Below, in pieces: positions 44,629-56,048 of a stretch of 64,000 bases of DNA. The notes below the pieces were generated by a model, which saw nothing but the letters and a program-made list of their open reading frames with translations, made no database searches and was not told the origin of the DNA. The stretch is from assembly GCA_022432975.1 (NCBI GenBank), contig CM039509.1:39479709-39543708 (forward strand), in the 5' to 3' direction. The position numbers were made by a program, and so were the translations under genes. This DNA comes from Begonia masoniana (Eukaryota > Streptophyta > Magnoliopsida > Cucurbitales > Begoniaceae). The number at the start of each line of letters is the position of its first letter. Position 1 is the first letter of the stretch.

Positions 44629-45725
44629 TGACAAACTCTAGTATTCTTATATGAACTATTTATATTGCATCATGCATTAGATTGAATGGTTAGGATTAGA
44701 TGTATGATGGTGGATGATGGGTTGAAGAATTAACCAATAAAGAAGCAAGCTTTTCAACACTTGTGGATTTGCTACTTCAACAAATTGGACCCAAATGAAG
44801 ACTTGGCTCAAAGGAGAGCCCAAATTTGAGGTATGAAATTTGCAGGTACAATTGTTAGTGGCATCAAGGATCAATGACATGACCAAAAATCAACCATAGA
44901 TCAAGCAACGGCGCTGGGCAACCAAGAAGATCGATTTGGTGCGCGCGGGCAGCATCGTTTGGCATGGGTCAGGCGCGCGGGGGCAGAAGCTTCAGCCGTC
45001 GGATGGCACGCATGGGGCTGCATCACTGGCCATCAGATCAGGCGCACACGGATCTAGCTCAGCTCGTCACCGCTGATCGCCCACCCACGCGCTGCATCTG
45101 GTCCATTGGATAGGCGCGCACGGCTAGCTTCTCCTTGGCCGCCGATTATCTTTTCATCCAAGGGCTCCAATTCTCTCTTCATTTTTGCCAAACCCTAATC
45201 ATCTACCATAGAATTTTCTATTGAAGTCATTACATTGGTGATTGTAGGAACTTTTTGCCATTTTAATACAAATTCTCTTTTCCTAACCAAAGTGTTAGAA
45301 GGCCTACGGAATTCCTTAATTTTTCAATCGAGTGGAGTAGCCCTCCATTATTCCCTTAGCCCTTGGGTTGCTAGGTGAACTCTTATTTTTCCCTCACCTT
45401 TCTCATTGAGAGTTTCAAAGGTTGGAGGATGAAAAATCTAGGCTTAATGGTGGTTGTTTTTCCACGGGAAAACATGTACCCTTGAGCAAACGTCAGATAG
45501 CTCTCGGGTCCGCCAAAGGTATTTCCATTTCCTTTACCATTTATGCACTTTTATTCCCTCACATCTTCGGCCACCTTCACACACATTCATATTTCCATTT
45601 TTTGTTACAATTCCATCTCCATCTTCATCTTTTTCTCTTCGGATTTGCACACCTCACTAGCACCCGAGCACTTTGTTATCTTTTGTGGGTTTTTGCACGG
45701 TTCCTTTCCAAGGGCCACCGTGTCA
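44629..45725 (+). repeat. Gypsy E 5' LTR (~1097 bp, left end tentative)
   Basis: The right end CACCGTGTCA (45725) is well placed because a primer site follows and the same end recurs at 53316. The left end is chosen at TGACAAACTC, which pairs with the terminal TGTCA. A GC-rich stretch (44905-45140) repeats GGCGCGCG-like words. Confidence 0.6.
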
Positions 45726-45727
45726 AG

Positions 45728-45739
45728 TGGTATTTGAGC
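45728..45739 (+). other. Primer-binding-like site of gypsy E
   Basis: TGGTATTTGAGC, two mismatches from the initiator-Met complement, two bases after the LTR. Confidence 0.6.
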
Positions 45740-46800
45740 ACAAGGTGATTCCCATGAGCATTTTTGATGCATTTGACTCAAACATTGCACTAGGTTTAAC
45801 GAGTAAAAAATGTAGCACAAAAACCGGGTTAGCCGCTCACTTTTCTAGCGATTTATGGTTTTGTTTTGTTGCTGATTTTTAGCTATGTATATCATGATAT
45901 TGCAACATGTTTTCTCATCATTTTGTAGCCTTCAATCCTAGGAGAAAAACTAAGGTAAAAATCGGTTTACATTGATGCATAAAATCGGCCAAGGTGAGCA
46001 CCAAAATCCTTCTCAGTTTTAAAACTTTATCATTCTTAGTTTTTTAGTGTTATTCCTTCTCGGTTTTTCAACCTTATTTTGTTATGTTTGAATCTACTCT
46101 TTGCATCAAGTTATGTCATTTGAATCATCCATTATATGCTAGCATTTTAGTATACAAAAATCAGATTGCAAGTGATATCAAAAGTGTAGTTTAAAATCGG
46201 ACATAAAGCAAAGAAAATTCTGCTCTATTAAACTGAAAAATCAGCATGTTAATCTTGAGAAAACTTGTGTTTTTAAACTTGGATCTTGCTTTTTTTGAGT
46301 TATAAAATTTGTATTAAGATTATATTGATTGAATCTTACTTAAAGTTGTGAAATTTGTTTGAATTTGGTTGGATTTGTGGTAATAGAAAAGGATATTGCA
46401 AAACTGTTTTTTCAAGAAGTTTGCTAAATGTTTGTTAAAATTCCTAACCTGTTTTTATGCCTATAAGTTTAAAATTGCCAAGTGTTTAGCATGTTCCCCA
46501 CTAATTTTTTGTCTTAATTAGGAATCATTCTTAAGTTCATAAAACTTACCCAAGGAACTAATTAGATAATCATCATCACCAATCTTAGTTAAAGAACTTA
46601 AGGAAGATTTAAAATTTCGAATGACCAAACTTAAAAACTTGACATAATTATTTGCCTAACACTTAGTGCTGACAAATAGGAGCGGATTTTCACGTGACCT
46701 ACCACACAACAAGAGCCTAACCGAACTAGGGAAACACCTCCTCCCGAGCACACGCGCCAAGAGGGTGAATCAAGCATGCAAGGTGGCATGCAAGGTTAAC
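45740..46800 (+). other. Leader of gypsy E
   Basis: AT-rich untranslated stretch between primer site and gag. No coding sequence is supported. A few short frames near its start are not retrotransposon-like. Confidence 0.55.
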
Positions 46801-47936
46801 TCAATGCCTTAACGGGATTGGTTGGCAACCTTAAACAACAACTCAAGGATGTATCCCTTGAAATGACACAACTTAGAGAGCACATGATAAACAATCCCCG
46901 TAGGGAATCAAACGAAAGAGACCCTTCACATGAAATCTCCTCAAGGATTAGACCCGAACGTCCTAGGCGTAGAACCCCTATCCAAAGACCCCTAGAGGAT
47001 GATGATTGGGCCGAGCCCCAAAGAAGAAGGCCTCGATATTATGATTCGGAGAATGAGGATTGCCTTGGAAATGTTAAGATCACCATTCCCCCATTTAATG
47101 GAATGTGTGACGGACATACCTTCTTGGACTGGGTAGATAAGGTTGAACGAGTCTTCGACTGTCATGATTACTCTGAAAGAGTAAAGATCCAACTTACTTC
47201 ACTAGAACTCACGGGCCATGCAGCACTCTGGTGGTCCAACCTTAAAGCTCAACGTATGAGAACCATAGGATACCCTATCACCACATAGAGTTCCGTGAAG
47301 GACCTCATGCATAAAAGATTCGTTTCTCGACATTACAAATACGAGCTTTTCCATCAACTACACAACCTAAGACAAAATAGCCTCACTGTTAATGAATACC
47401 TCACTGAATTTGAAATGCTCAATATGCGTTGTGCTATCGAGGAACCAGAAGAGAAACTCATCGCGAGATTTATTCGAGGATTAAACCGTGATATTGGTGA
47501 CGTGGTTGAGATGCAACAATTAGAGGCCATGGACTTGGTCGTGCAATTGGCACTAACGGTGAAAAGACAATTAAAGAGAAAGTGAAAGACCAACTTTCCT
47601 AGCAAATTTCCACCTAGAAATTTAGATCACGACAAACCAAAGCCTATCTTTAGAAATGACGACAAAAAACCATTTAACCGTAACTGGCCCCCGAAATGAC
47701 CAAGCACTATTAACAAGCCCCCACCAGTGAACAAAATCCAAGAAAATCAATCTAGCGAACAAAGAGCACGTGACGTACAACGTCATAAATGTTTAGGAAA
47801 AGGACATTACGCTAATGAATGCTCTAACCGTCGTGTTATGGTAATCAAGGATTCGACTGGTGAATGGGAAAGTGAGAATGACGAAGGAAAATACAACGAT
47901 AAGGAAGAAGAAGAGATAGAAGAAGAGTGCGAGTAA
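46800..47936 (+). pseudogene. Gypsy E gag, decayed
   Basis: The frame reads LTGLVGNLKQQLKDVSLEMTQ (helical), an Arg-rich linker (RPERPRRRTPIQRP), then the gag core (IPPFNGMCDGHTFLDWVDKVERVF; LTGHAALWW; at 47295 MKDLMHKRFVSRHY; LRQNSLTVNEYLTEFEML; LIARFIRGLNRDIGDVV) and a degenerate zinc knuckle CLGKGHYANEC (near 47790) in which one Cys position is lost. There are stops at 47286-47288 and 47583-47585, and the N-terminus is cut by a stop at 46797, so the true start is uncertain. An acidic tail (EEEEIEEECE) follows. Confidence 0.85.
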
Positions 47937-47951
47937 GAGACCGATTATTGT

Positions 47952-48314
47952 ATGGCTCAAGAAGGACCTCTACTGATGGTCATAAGACGAGCCTTGATTT
48001 CTAAGAATGTGAAAGAGGTCTGTCAACGTGAGAATATTTTTCAAAGTCGTTGTGTAGTCAAGGACAAGGTTTGCTCGATAATTATTGACAGAGGAAGTTG
48101 CGTTAATGTAACTTCACAAGAGATGGTAAGTAAACTAGGGTTGGAGACCACTAACCACCCTAAACCATACAAATTAAAATGGTTGGACGATAGAGATGAC
48201 ATTAAAGTAACCAAGCAAGTAACCATAGACTTGACTACTAGCAAATATAAAGACTCGGTTCTTTGCGACGTTGTCCCAATGAATGCCAGTCATCTTCTAT
48301 TAGGACAACCATGA
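47952..48314 (+). pseudogene. Gypsy E protease, active site altered
   Basis: QSRCVVKDKVCSIIIDRGSC followed by VNVTSQEMVSKLGL and HLLLGQP is the aspartic protease fold of gypsy elements. The catalytic motif should be D-S/T-G but reads D-R-G (near 48090), so it would be inactive even without the stop at 48312-48314. Confidence 0.82.
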
Positions 48315-48481
48315 CAATACGACCGGAAGGTGCACCATGATGAATTCTGCAACTACTATACTTTAAAATTTGGAAGTAGAAGAGTCAATTTATTACCTAT
48401 GACTCCTAAACAAGTGGCACGTGACGAAGCGGTGCGAAAAAAAAGAAGATCAAGGAAAATCTTTTCTTATCAAAACGTGGA

Positions 48482-49130
48482 TTGAGAGCTGCAGTCACCA
48501 AAGGAGAAATGTTGATCTTAGTTCTATTTAGAGACTGCATTATGGAACTTGGTGAAATACCTCCATCGATCCAAAACCTACTTAAATCTTACCAAGACGT
48601 TTTCCCTGAGGAACTTCCATCTGGCTTACCACCTATTCGAGGTATTGAGCATCAAATAGACCTCCAGCCTGGAGCCATGTTACCCAATAGATTGGCTTAT
48701 AGAATGAGACCTGAAGAGGCAAAAGAATTACAAGAGCAAGTTCAAGAGCTATTAGGAAAATGATACATTAGGGAATCGATGAGTCCTTGTGCTGTGCCTA
48801 CATTACTCATACCTAAGAAAGATGGCACCATGAGAATGTGCGTCGATAGTCGTGCTATCAATCAAATCACTATCAAGTATAGATTTTTGATTCCTAGGCT
48901 TGAGGATATGCTAAATGAACTTAGTGGAGCCTCTATATTTGCCAAAGTGGATTTGAAGAGTGGTTATCACCAAATACACATGAAAGAGGGTGATGAATGG
49001 AAAACCACCTTCAAGACTAAGTACGGATTGTTTGAGTGGATGGTTATGCCATTTGGACTTACTAATGCCCCGAGTACCTTCATGAGGTTGATGCACCATG
49101 TTCTTAAGGACTTCTTAGGAAATTTTGAAA
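48482..49130 (+). pseudogene. Gypsy E reverse transcriptase, first half
   Basis: YQDVFPEELPSGLPPIRGIEHQIDL, then a stop at 48761-48763, then [57 protein letters not shown] and [18 protein letters not shown]. It breaks off at about 49130, just before the YxDD catalytic strand. The first catalytic Asp ([10 protein letters not shown]) is present. The replication enzyme is thus lost by rearrangement rather than point decay alone. Confidence 0.9.
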
Positions 49131-50288
49131 GTTGAGGTTATAGTGAATTGAGTGAAGTTAAAGAAATTATAAATCGCTGAATGTAAGAAGGGTATAGTTA
49201 TGATGATTTAATTTAGACCGAGGGAAAACTCAGTGGTATTTGGAGATGAATGAGGTAAGAGTTAGTCAAATGTAATGAATGCAGATATGGAAGTTCGGGA
49301 AGAAAATTAAAGACTGGGGGTGATTTTATGTGCTGCTTTGTGCGGAATTGAACGGACTTAATTCAATAAAACTAGAGCTGAACCTAAGTTAAAGGAGTTT
49401 GAGTGCTTAAGTTATAATCGATCGAGTTGTAGTCATTGAATGCATGAATGGTTGATTGTTGATGTACATAGTTAGAGTTGTTTGAACTTTGGAGACTAGG
49501 GATCGCCAGAGATCAATAGGTGACTAAGGTTATAGTAGAATCGAAACGAGTGTTACGAGCATAGTTATGATAAAGGAACTGGAGTGTACCACCGGGAAAA
49601 AAATGTTATTTGGGAGATATAAGTTCGGGTGTATATAGGATTTCTAACGCCTGTATAATGAGGGGACATGTATGAAGATTTGTGGATGACCTCTTTGAAG
49701 AGGAGTGATACACTGAGTATTCGAGTGAAGGACTAAGGATTTAGTTATCGATGCGGAAAAAGGAAGTAAAGATTTAGTTACAAGAATGTTAGGTTGTCAG
49801 ACAATTTTCTAAAGGATGTGTGATGGAGTAGAAAAGTTGAAGATTTCTACTGTTCAGATTGATGAAACCCGAGTGGAATTAAATGTTGAGCTAGGATATA
49901 GCGTTGGCCGAAACCAGGTTTCATTGTTTTCTTAGAATGTAAATTAAGTTATACTTTAGTACAAGGTTTATATCTCCCGCTGAATAAAGTATATAGTCTT
50001 TATATGAGGATAAATGTGAATGAAATGAGAAATGAATTGATATAAAAAAAATGAAAGTTTTAATTTCACGAGATTTTTTTTAGGAATAGTAGAAGGGTAA
50101 ATTTAAGGGACGTTACAGGTTGAGCTGTTTTCTTTCTACGGCTTTAGTAACTTGGAGTAGAGAGAGATTTATAAGAGGTATGAAGAAGGGGATCGATGAC
50201 GAAGGCACAGGCAGTTAGGGAGTTATCCAAACTCGCGGAATGTTGGATGTTATGAGTGGTCCCCATGGTTTAGCAAAATATTGAGATC
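49131..50288 (+). other. Decayed, purine-rich interior of gypsy F
   Basis: No recognisable protein motif. Compare 14348-15806 in gypsy A and 32114-33799 in gypsy D, which are also ORF-less in the pol position. Confidence 0.5.
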
Positions 50289-50387
50289 CAACCTACTCTT
50301 ATACACAAGGAGAAATCAGTGGAAATTCTAGATTATGCAGTGAAGGTTTTAAGCAACAAGGAGATTACGGATAAGAATATTATGTGA
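50289..50387 (+). pseudogene. Chromodomain-like remnant at the end of gypsy F pol
   Basis: The frame QPTLIHKEKSVEILDYAVKV then LSNKEITDKN aligns with the C-terminal tail of the A and B integrases (EEKPVQILEYAVKTLRNKEI), followed by a TGA. The rest of integrase is not recognisable upstream. Confidence 0.75.
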
Positions 50388-51072
50388 GCTACAACAAGGT
50401 TGCATAATGAGGAGTTAAAAAAATATTTAGAACCCGAGTTGGATGTAGAGACTCAAAGTATACTTTGATGGAATAGTTGATAGATTGAGTATTGAGAGCT
50501 TAAGTTTGTGAATAACCAAGCCACGAATTTGAGGACCAAATTTTTTTAAGAAAGGTAGATTGTAGCACCCGACAATTATCGACTGGAATTGACGTTTGTA
50601 GCGTACGTTTTATGGAATTGAAGGGGGATATGGCTAATTGCTTGAGTATATTAATAGAGAGGAATGAGAATCAATGGTTAGGTTAAAGTTTGGTTAGTTA
50701 AGGACATATGAGTAATTTGTGAAATATATATTATAAATGAGGGTTTAGCTAAGGGTTTAGCCGCCACACTTTCCACTTTCCATTTCGGTTCTCAGCTCAG
50801 CAGAGCGCTCTAGGAGATTCTCCCTCCGATTTCTCCAGCGATTTCTCCAGCCTAGGTGAGTTTCCTTTGTTTACCTTGTGTTTTAGTGGTGAGATAACAG
50901 AGGGTGTACAATGTGTGTGCTTTGAGAATACCGTGAATGAGAATAGGTTTGGGTTTTGGTGAAAAATCAGGAATCCACGATTATCAGAGTTCCAAACTAG
51001 TTCTTTAGATTTCTGGTTGATTTAGGATTAAGTTTAGTGAAGATTTTATTAATGTTCTGTTTATGGCTTTAG

Positions 51073-51123
51073 GTGAGCAAACTTCTGAGGTAGCTTACAA
51101 CTGAGCATTGTCCAGGAGACTAG
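51073..51123 (+). other. Putative LTR micro-exon (51 nt) of gypsy F
   Basis: GGCTTTAG, 51 nt, ACTAG|GTAAGT (51124-51129). Fourteen nt later TC-TTC-GA is a weakened form of the UUCG hairpin, then CCTACA. Confidence 0.5.
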
Positions 51124-51292
51124 GTAAGTAGAGTATGTGTGTGTCTTCGAGCCTACATCACAAAACAGTAGGGTGTATGCATGTTTTGTATGTTTCGGTA
51201 TGTCATACATCATGTTTGCTTTTGAAAGAATACAAAAATGAATTTACATATGAAATGACATGGTAAGGCTCAAACAGATTGAATCAGATTAG

Positions 51293-51580
51293 CTATTAAG
51301 GGAACTAATCCGCCCCTTAATCGAGACAGATGATATTTATACTTTGGGAAAAATGATCCACTTCCCATCGAATAGGGGGATCAAGATCAACTATTAAGGG
51401 AACTAATCTGCCCCTTAATCGAGTCAGAGGATACATACTTTGGGAAAAATAATCCGCTTCCCATCGAATAGGGGGATCAAGATCAGCTATTAAGGGAACT
51501 AATTTGCCCCTTAATTGAGTCAGAGGATACTTACTTTGAGAAAAATGATCCGCTTTCCATCGAACAGGGGGATCAACAGG
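51293..51580 (+). repeat. ~97-bp tandem repeat, 3 copies, gypsy F LTR
   Basis: Copies start at 51293, 51391 and 51487 with CTATTAAGGGAACTAATC and end with GGGGGATCAA. The gypsy C LTR has two related copies. Confidence 0.92.
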
Positions 51581-52084
51581 GTACGAACATAAATACAACA
51601 TGAGCTATGAAAGTAGAAATTGCATGAATAGGATTTATGTTTCAGCATTTCATTTCATTAATGCTCTACTTATTTAGCATTAGACTAATAGATGAGTTTT
51701 GTGATGTAGGTGCTGAGTTTCCAACAGGTGATTTCTCTGAGTTTATAAATGAATAGGCGAAGTTGATGGATCACATCTATGCCACGGTTTGGTGTACTGA
51801 TGAGGCGGTTTAACAAATGTCAATATGTGTAGTCTTAGTGGACAAGTGTGTTGTTGAAATGTGCTGAAGATTTTAATGACAGTAGTAGTTTTATGTTTTG
51901 ACATGTTTTGGGATTATCCTAACTATGAAAACACGATTGGTTTAATTGTAGCTTGTTATTCTTGATTTTTAGAAAGTTGTGATTTTAAGTTGTTTTGAAT
52001 GATTGCAGTAAAATTTATAAGTTCTTTTAGTAGGCAGAGTTGTTCTTTGTTTAGAGTGTAATTGGTTGATACGCTGTTCTGTTG

Positions 52085-52515
52085 TCTATCGGTGGATGTT
52101 GAGTGTTACTGTTCACCGGTAGATGTTGTCTATCGGTAGATGTTGTCTATCAGTGGATGTTGAATGTTACTGTTCACCGGTAGATGTTGTCTATCGGTAG
52201 ATGTTGTTTATCGGTAGATGTTGCCTATCGGTGGATGCTAAGTGTTACTGTTGAGCGGTAGATGTGAGTAGTAGATTTTGTCGTTTTGTGATCGGTGGAT
52301 GTGAGCGGTAGACGTGAGTAGTAGATTTTATCGTTTTGTGATCGGTGGATGTGAGCGGTAGATGTGAGTAGTAGATTTTGTCGTTTTATGATCGGTGGAT
52401 GCGAGCGGTAGATGTGGGTAGTAAATTCTGTCGTTTTGTGATCGGTGGATGTGAGCGGTAGATGTGGGTAGTAAACTTTGTCGTTTTGTGATCGGTGGAT
52501 GCGAGCGGTGGATGT
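52085..52515 (+). repeat. Array B in gypsy F LTR (50-bp unit at its right half)
   Basis: First half: alternating CTATCGGTGGATGTTG and TTCACCGGTAGATG. Second half: about five copies of a 50-bp unit GATCGGTGGATGTGAGCGGT...TTTTGTCGTTTTGT. Confidence 0.9.
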
Positions 52516-52865
52516 ATTTTGTTCAGCTTCTAACGCTGAGACTCTTCTGTCTCTACTTCTACCGTTAAGACTATTTGACAGAAGAAGTGTTCGAATTTAA
52601 GACATTTAGATATTCAACACATTTATGTTCTCGGTTCTTTTGACCAATTGTTTCTATTATTTTAATCGTTACACAAGTATTGTTTTAGTGTTTTGTTTTA
52701 ACCCTATTTTATACAAATGAATTTCCGCTGCAAGTTTTCTTGATGTTTTTAAATAAATGTCAAATTTTGACCGTCGGGTGAAGTTTTTAAAATCTTCCCA
52801 GATTATTTTAGTTTTGTTCAGCGTTATGAGTAGCGAATCAAATTTATAAAATTCGGGGCGTTACA

Positions 52866-53316
52866 CCTAGGCCCTAGGTGGTCATTTTTTCTCCGAGAAA
52901 ATCGTTTATCCAAGAACGTAAAACGTAAGATAGCTCTTTGGATCCGCCGAAGGTATTTTCATTTCTAGCATTTCCATCACCTTTCACACATATCTCCACC
53001 TTTAATTTCGGCTCTCACACTCACACACCTCACCTTTAATTTCCTGCAATTTTCTTCTTCATCTTTCTTGCATTTTTCATCTCCACGGATTTCTTTCATT
53101 CTACTACTTCTTCTCCCATCTATTTCTATTTTTTTATGCTCATTATGCATAATACATTAGGCCACTAGCACACACATCACTCACCTCATTTTTCCTTTGC
53201 ATTTATTGACATATTTATTCCTTATTTTCGGCCATATTCACAACCACACACCCGAACACTCTCTTGACTAAATTTGTGGGTTTTACACGGACCCTTTTCT
53301 AAGGGCCACCGTGTCA
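52866..53316 (+). repeat. Right half of a gypsy E LTR
   Basis: It matches 45350-45725: CTAGGTG start, GATAGCTCT...CCGCCGAAGGTATTT, the CACCTCAC-rich part, and the end GGGCCACCGTGTCA. It is probably the 3' LTR of gypsy E whose left part was removed with insertion F. MULE sequence directly follows its CA end, so E may originally have inserted into that MULE. Confidence 0.8.
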
Positions 53317-54150
53317 ATATGGGCTCTGTTTGACCATCAACCCTGTCAACATTAATAACGAAGGTGCTACCAGGATTGGATCTCAGAACTTCTTCCGCAT
53401 AAGACCCCAACTATTTATATTGCACAGTTGAATCCACATTTACAGCCCTCCTCCTTGCTCTGATTGCTAGGCTAGGGGTGATGGTAACATTAAAGTCTCG
53501 CCTAACTGTGTCAATGATAGATGATATTTTCTACCGAGGTTGGCTTCTAAATCGATGCAAATAACGTTCTGCCACCCACTTAGCTGTTGCATGTCGACTC
53601 TCTATTGTGCGAGCACAGTCATGAACATCATTCAACCTTTTCACTTGGAAAGACTCTTCATTTGTCACCTTTGATGCGTAGTGTCTCCAAGGACAACCTT
53701 TCCTACAAACCGCTTATATTCTTGCTTTCTCATGTTTGGTAAATCGGATGTCAAATCCGTTAACCAAAGCATAATCAGAGATTTTTTTCATAATTTCAGC
53801 CAATAAGCTGAATTTGTCTTTCAAACATATTTCTAATGAGTTGTTGACTGATTCCGCAGTGTTCGCTTCATGCATCGTATCATCGGATTCAGCAGTAGAA
53901 AGAATGTCATCAGGTAAGTAGGCTAAAACTGATGGAATTGAAATATGAATTGGATCCTCTGCTTCACTCACAGCTGTAACATCTACATGAGTTGGATCCC
54001 CCGCTTCACCGACAGCTGCATCATCTACATGAGTTGGATCCCCCGCTTCACCAACTTAAGGACTACCATCAAACTCTGATGCATCAGAGGACTCATCATT
54101 TCTAGCCTCTTCCTGGCAGATGCCTTCATGGTCTACGTACATATGAATGT
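53317..54150 (-). pseudogene. Mutator-like (MuDR) transposase N-terminal region
   Basis: The minus strand reads a repeated acidic linker (three 16-residue units with GEAGDPTHVD, 54055-53945), the helix LKDKFSLLAEIMKKISDYALVN, then the MuDR N-terminal zinc-binding region (GFDIRFTKHEKARI; CRKGCPWRHYASKV; FQVKRLNDVHDCARTIES) and the following segment (AKWVAERYLHRFR; ...NVTITPSLAIRARRRAV; GSYAEEVLRSNPGSTFVI). All are in one frame with three stops (near 53712, 53535, 53408). The catalytic DDE domain is missing because LTR sequence begins at 53316. The right boundary against copia G is between 54060 and 54170. Confidence 0.85.
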
Positions 54151-54171
54151 GACGTTTGTGATCCAATGCCC

Positions 54172-55646
54172 CAACCATTTAAACCAATTCGAAAGAAACA
54201 ACGTTTGGGAACTTGCTCCAAAACCCGATGACCATCCTATTATTGGAACCAAATGGATATTTAAGAATAAGATAGATGAAAATGGGATTGTGGTTAGGAA
54301 CAAAGCTAGGTTAGTTGCCAAAGGTTACAACCAAGAAGAAGGAATAGATTTTGAAGAAACCTTTGCACCCGTAGCTAGACTAGAATCTATTAGGATGCTC
54401 TTAGCCTATGCTTGCTACAAAAATTTCACACTCTTTCAAATGGACGTTAAGAGTGTATTTTTAAATGGTTATATCTTAGAAGAAGTCTATGTAAAGCAAC
54501 CCTTAGGATTTGAAGTGTATGACAAACCTGACCATGTCTATAAGCTCAAGAAGGCTCTATACGAACTTAAGCAAGCTCCTATAGCTTGGTATGATAGGTT
54601 GAAGAATTTTCTTGAGGAAAGAAAGTTCAAAAAGGGTAATACCGATTCAACCATTTTTACCATGCAAAAGGACAATGACATTCTTTTAGTTCAAATCTAT
54701 GTTGATGACATCATTTTTGGTTCTACAAATGTTTCACTTTGTGATGAGTTTGCCTCTGTTATGCAAAGTGAGTTTGAAATGAGTATGATGAGGGAGTTAA
54801 AATTCTTCTTAGGATTTCAAAATTTGTTAAAAACCTGATGGAACTTTCTTCTGTCAAGAAAAATACATCAAAGACCTAAAAAGATTTAGATTACATTCCT
54901 CTAAGTCCTCTAGAACTCCCATGAGCACAACTATAAAATTGGACAAAGATGAAAATATAATAAGTGTGGATATTAAGAAGTATATATTTATGATTGGTTC
55001 TCTATTATACCTAACAGCTAGCAGGCCAGATATCCTATTTAGTGTGTGCTTGTATGCTAGGTTTCAGGCTTCTCTTAAGGAATCTCACTTAACTGCTGTC
55101 AAAAGAATTTTCAAATATCTAAGTGGGACATATGATTTAGGCTTATGGTAGCCGAAGGGTACATCCTTTGATCTTATAGGATATTCTGACTCTGATTATG
55201 CTGAGAGTCTAGTAGATAGGAAAAGCACGAGTGGAACTTGTCAATTCCTTGGTGAGTCTCTATTTTCATGGCACTCCAAGAAGTAAAATTCTGTTGCACT
55301 TTCAACGGCCGAAAGTGAATATATTGCTGCAGACAGTTGTTGTGCACAAATGCTTTGGATGAAGCAAACCTTGGAAGATTATAACCATTTCTATGATAGG
55401 ATTCCCATTCGGTGTGACAACACCAGTGCCATCAATATATCCAAGAACCCTATCCAATATTCTAGAACCAAACACATCGAGGTTAGATATCATTTCATTA
55501 GAGATCATGTTCAGAAAGAGGATATCTCCTTAGAATTTTTCAATTATGTAGATCAATTAGCAGATATCTTTACCAAGCCATTAGATGAGAAGACCTTCAA
55601 TAATATTAGAATTAGGTTAGGTCTCATTAGGATTGAGAAAAATTAA
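54172..55646 (+). pseudogene. Copia G reverse transcriptase and RNase H
   Basis: It starts inside the RT domain ([16 protein letters not shown]), followed by [44 protein letters not shown] and [13 protein letters not shown]. The catalytic YVDD is near 54698. A frame change near 54830, stops at 55149-55151 and near 55285, and then RNase H follow (GYSDSDYAESLVDRKSTSG; STAESEYIAADSC; RTKHIEVRYHFIRDHV; LADIFTKPLDE), ending at 55646. Key catalytic residues are preserved despite the stops. Confidence 0.92.
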
Positions 55647-55729
55647 GTTTCATTTTTTTCTGATTGGAAAACTTTGGCCAATAAGCACAGTGGTCAATTG
55701 AGAAATGGACGATCTCCACGTTTTTCTCC

Positions 55730-55870
55730 TCTTTCTTTGGAATGAATGGACGTTAACAATGGACGTTGTCACAATGGACGTTGACAATGGACGCTATCAT
55801 AATGGACGTTGACAATGGACATTGGAAGTTCACAATCCACGTGTCACAATGATCGATAACAATGGTCTTT
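55730..55870 (+). repeat. AATGGACGTTGAC minisatellite between pol and env-like frame
   Basis: About eight imperfect copies of AATGGACGTTGAC or AATGGACGTTGTCAC occur in the untranslated gap. Confidence 0.85.
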
Positions 55871-56048
55871 AAAAATATGGACTATAAATTCTTTCGAAAT
55901 GTTACAGAAACCCTAACTTTTGACAAATCTTCTAAAACCTCTCGACCCTCTCTCGCTCGTCCAGCGATTCCTATTCTTCTCTGATCGTCGGCTCCAATCC
56001 AAAACCTTTCTCAACTCCATCTCTGTTCAGAAGTCTTTATCTTTCTCA

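Larger units (their letters stand above)
44629..49130 (+). mobile_element. Gypsy element E: 5' LTR, leader, gag and pol start
   Basis: A ~1.1-kb LTR is followed by a primer-like site, a ~1-kb leader, gag, protease and the first part of reverse transcriptase. The sequence is then broken at ~49130, before the catalytic YxDD. A second copy of the LTR's right half (52866-53316) lies beyond gypsy F, so F was inserted in or recombined with this element and the intervening pol was lost. The family differs from A-D: shorter LTR, no micro-exon layout, different gag. Confidence 0.78.
49131..52865 (+). mobile_element. Gypsy element F: decayed internal end and 3' LTR
   Basis: After the break in E the sequence is purine-rich with no long frame, then a chromodomain-like remnant, a degenerate polypurine tract (AAGAAAGGTAGAT) and a 2305-bp LTR. 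The 5-mer after the LTR is CCTAG; its partner is not found. The LTR belongs to the same broad type as gypsy C. Confidence 0.8.
50561..52865 (+). repeat. Gypsy F 3' LTR (2305 bp)
   Basis: It begins TGTAGCACCCG and ends GGGGCGTTACA. Order: donor CCTAG|GTGAGT (50856), micro-exon 51073-51123, weakened UUCG hairpin, three ~97-bp repeats, the block TTAGCATTAGACTAATAG near 51675, acceptor GATGTAG near 51709, then the CGGTGGATG/CGGTAGATG arrays (52085-52515). Confidence 0.9.

Noticed and set aside
45422..45882. Overlapping short plus-strand frames near the gypsy E LTR end
   Set aside because: They lie across the LTR and primer site with a pyrimidine-rich composition and no match to gag.
51317..51601. 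94-codon minus-strand frame in gypsy F LTR
   Set aside because: It is a product of the ~97-bp tandem repeats with no domain.
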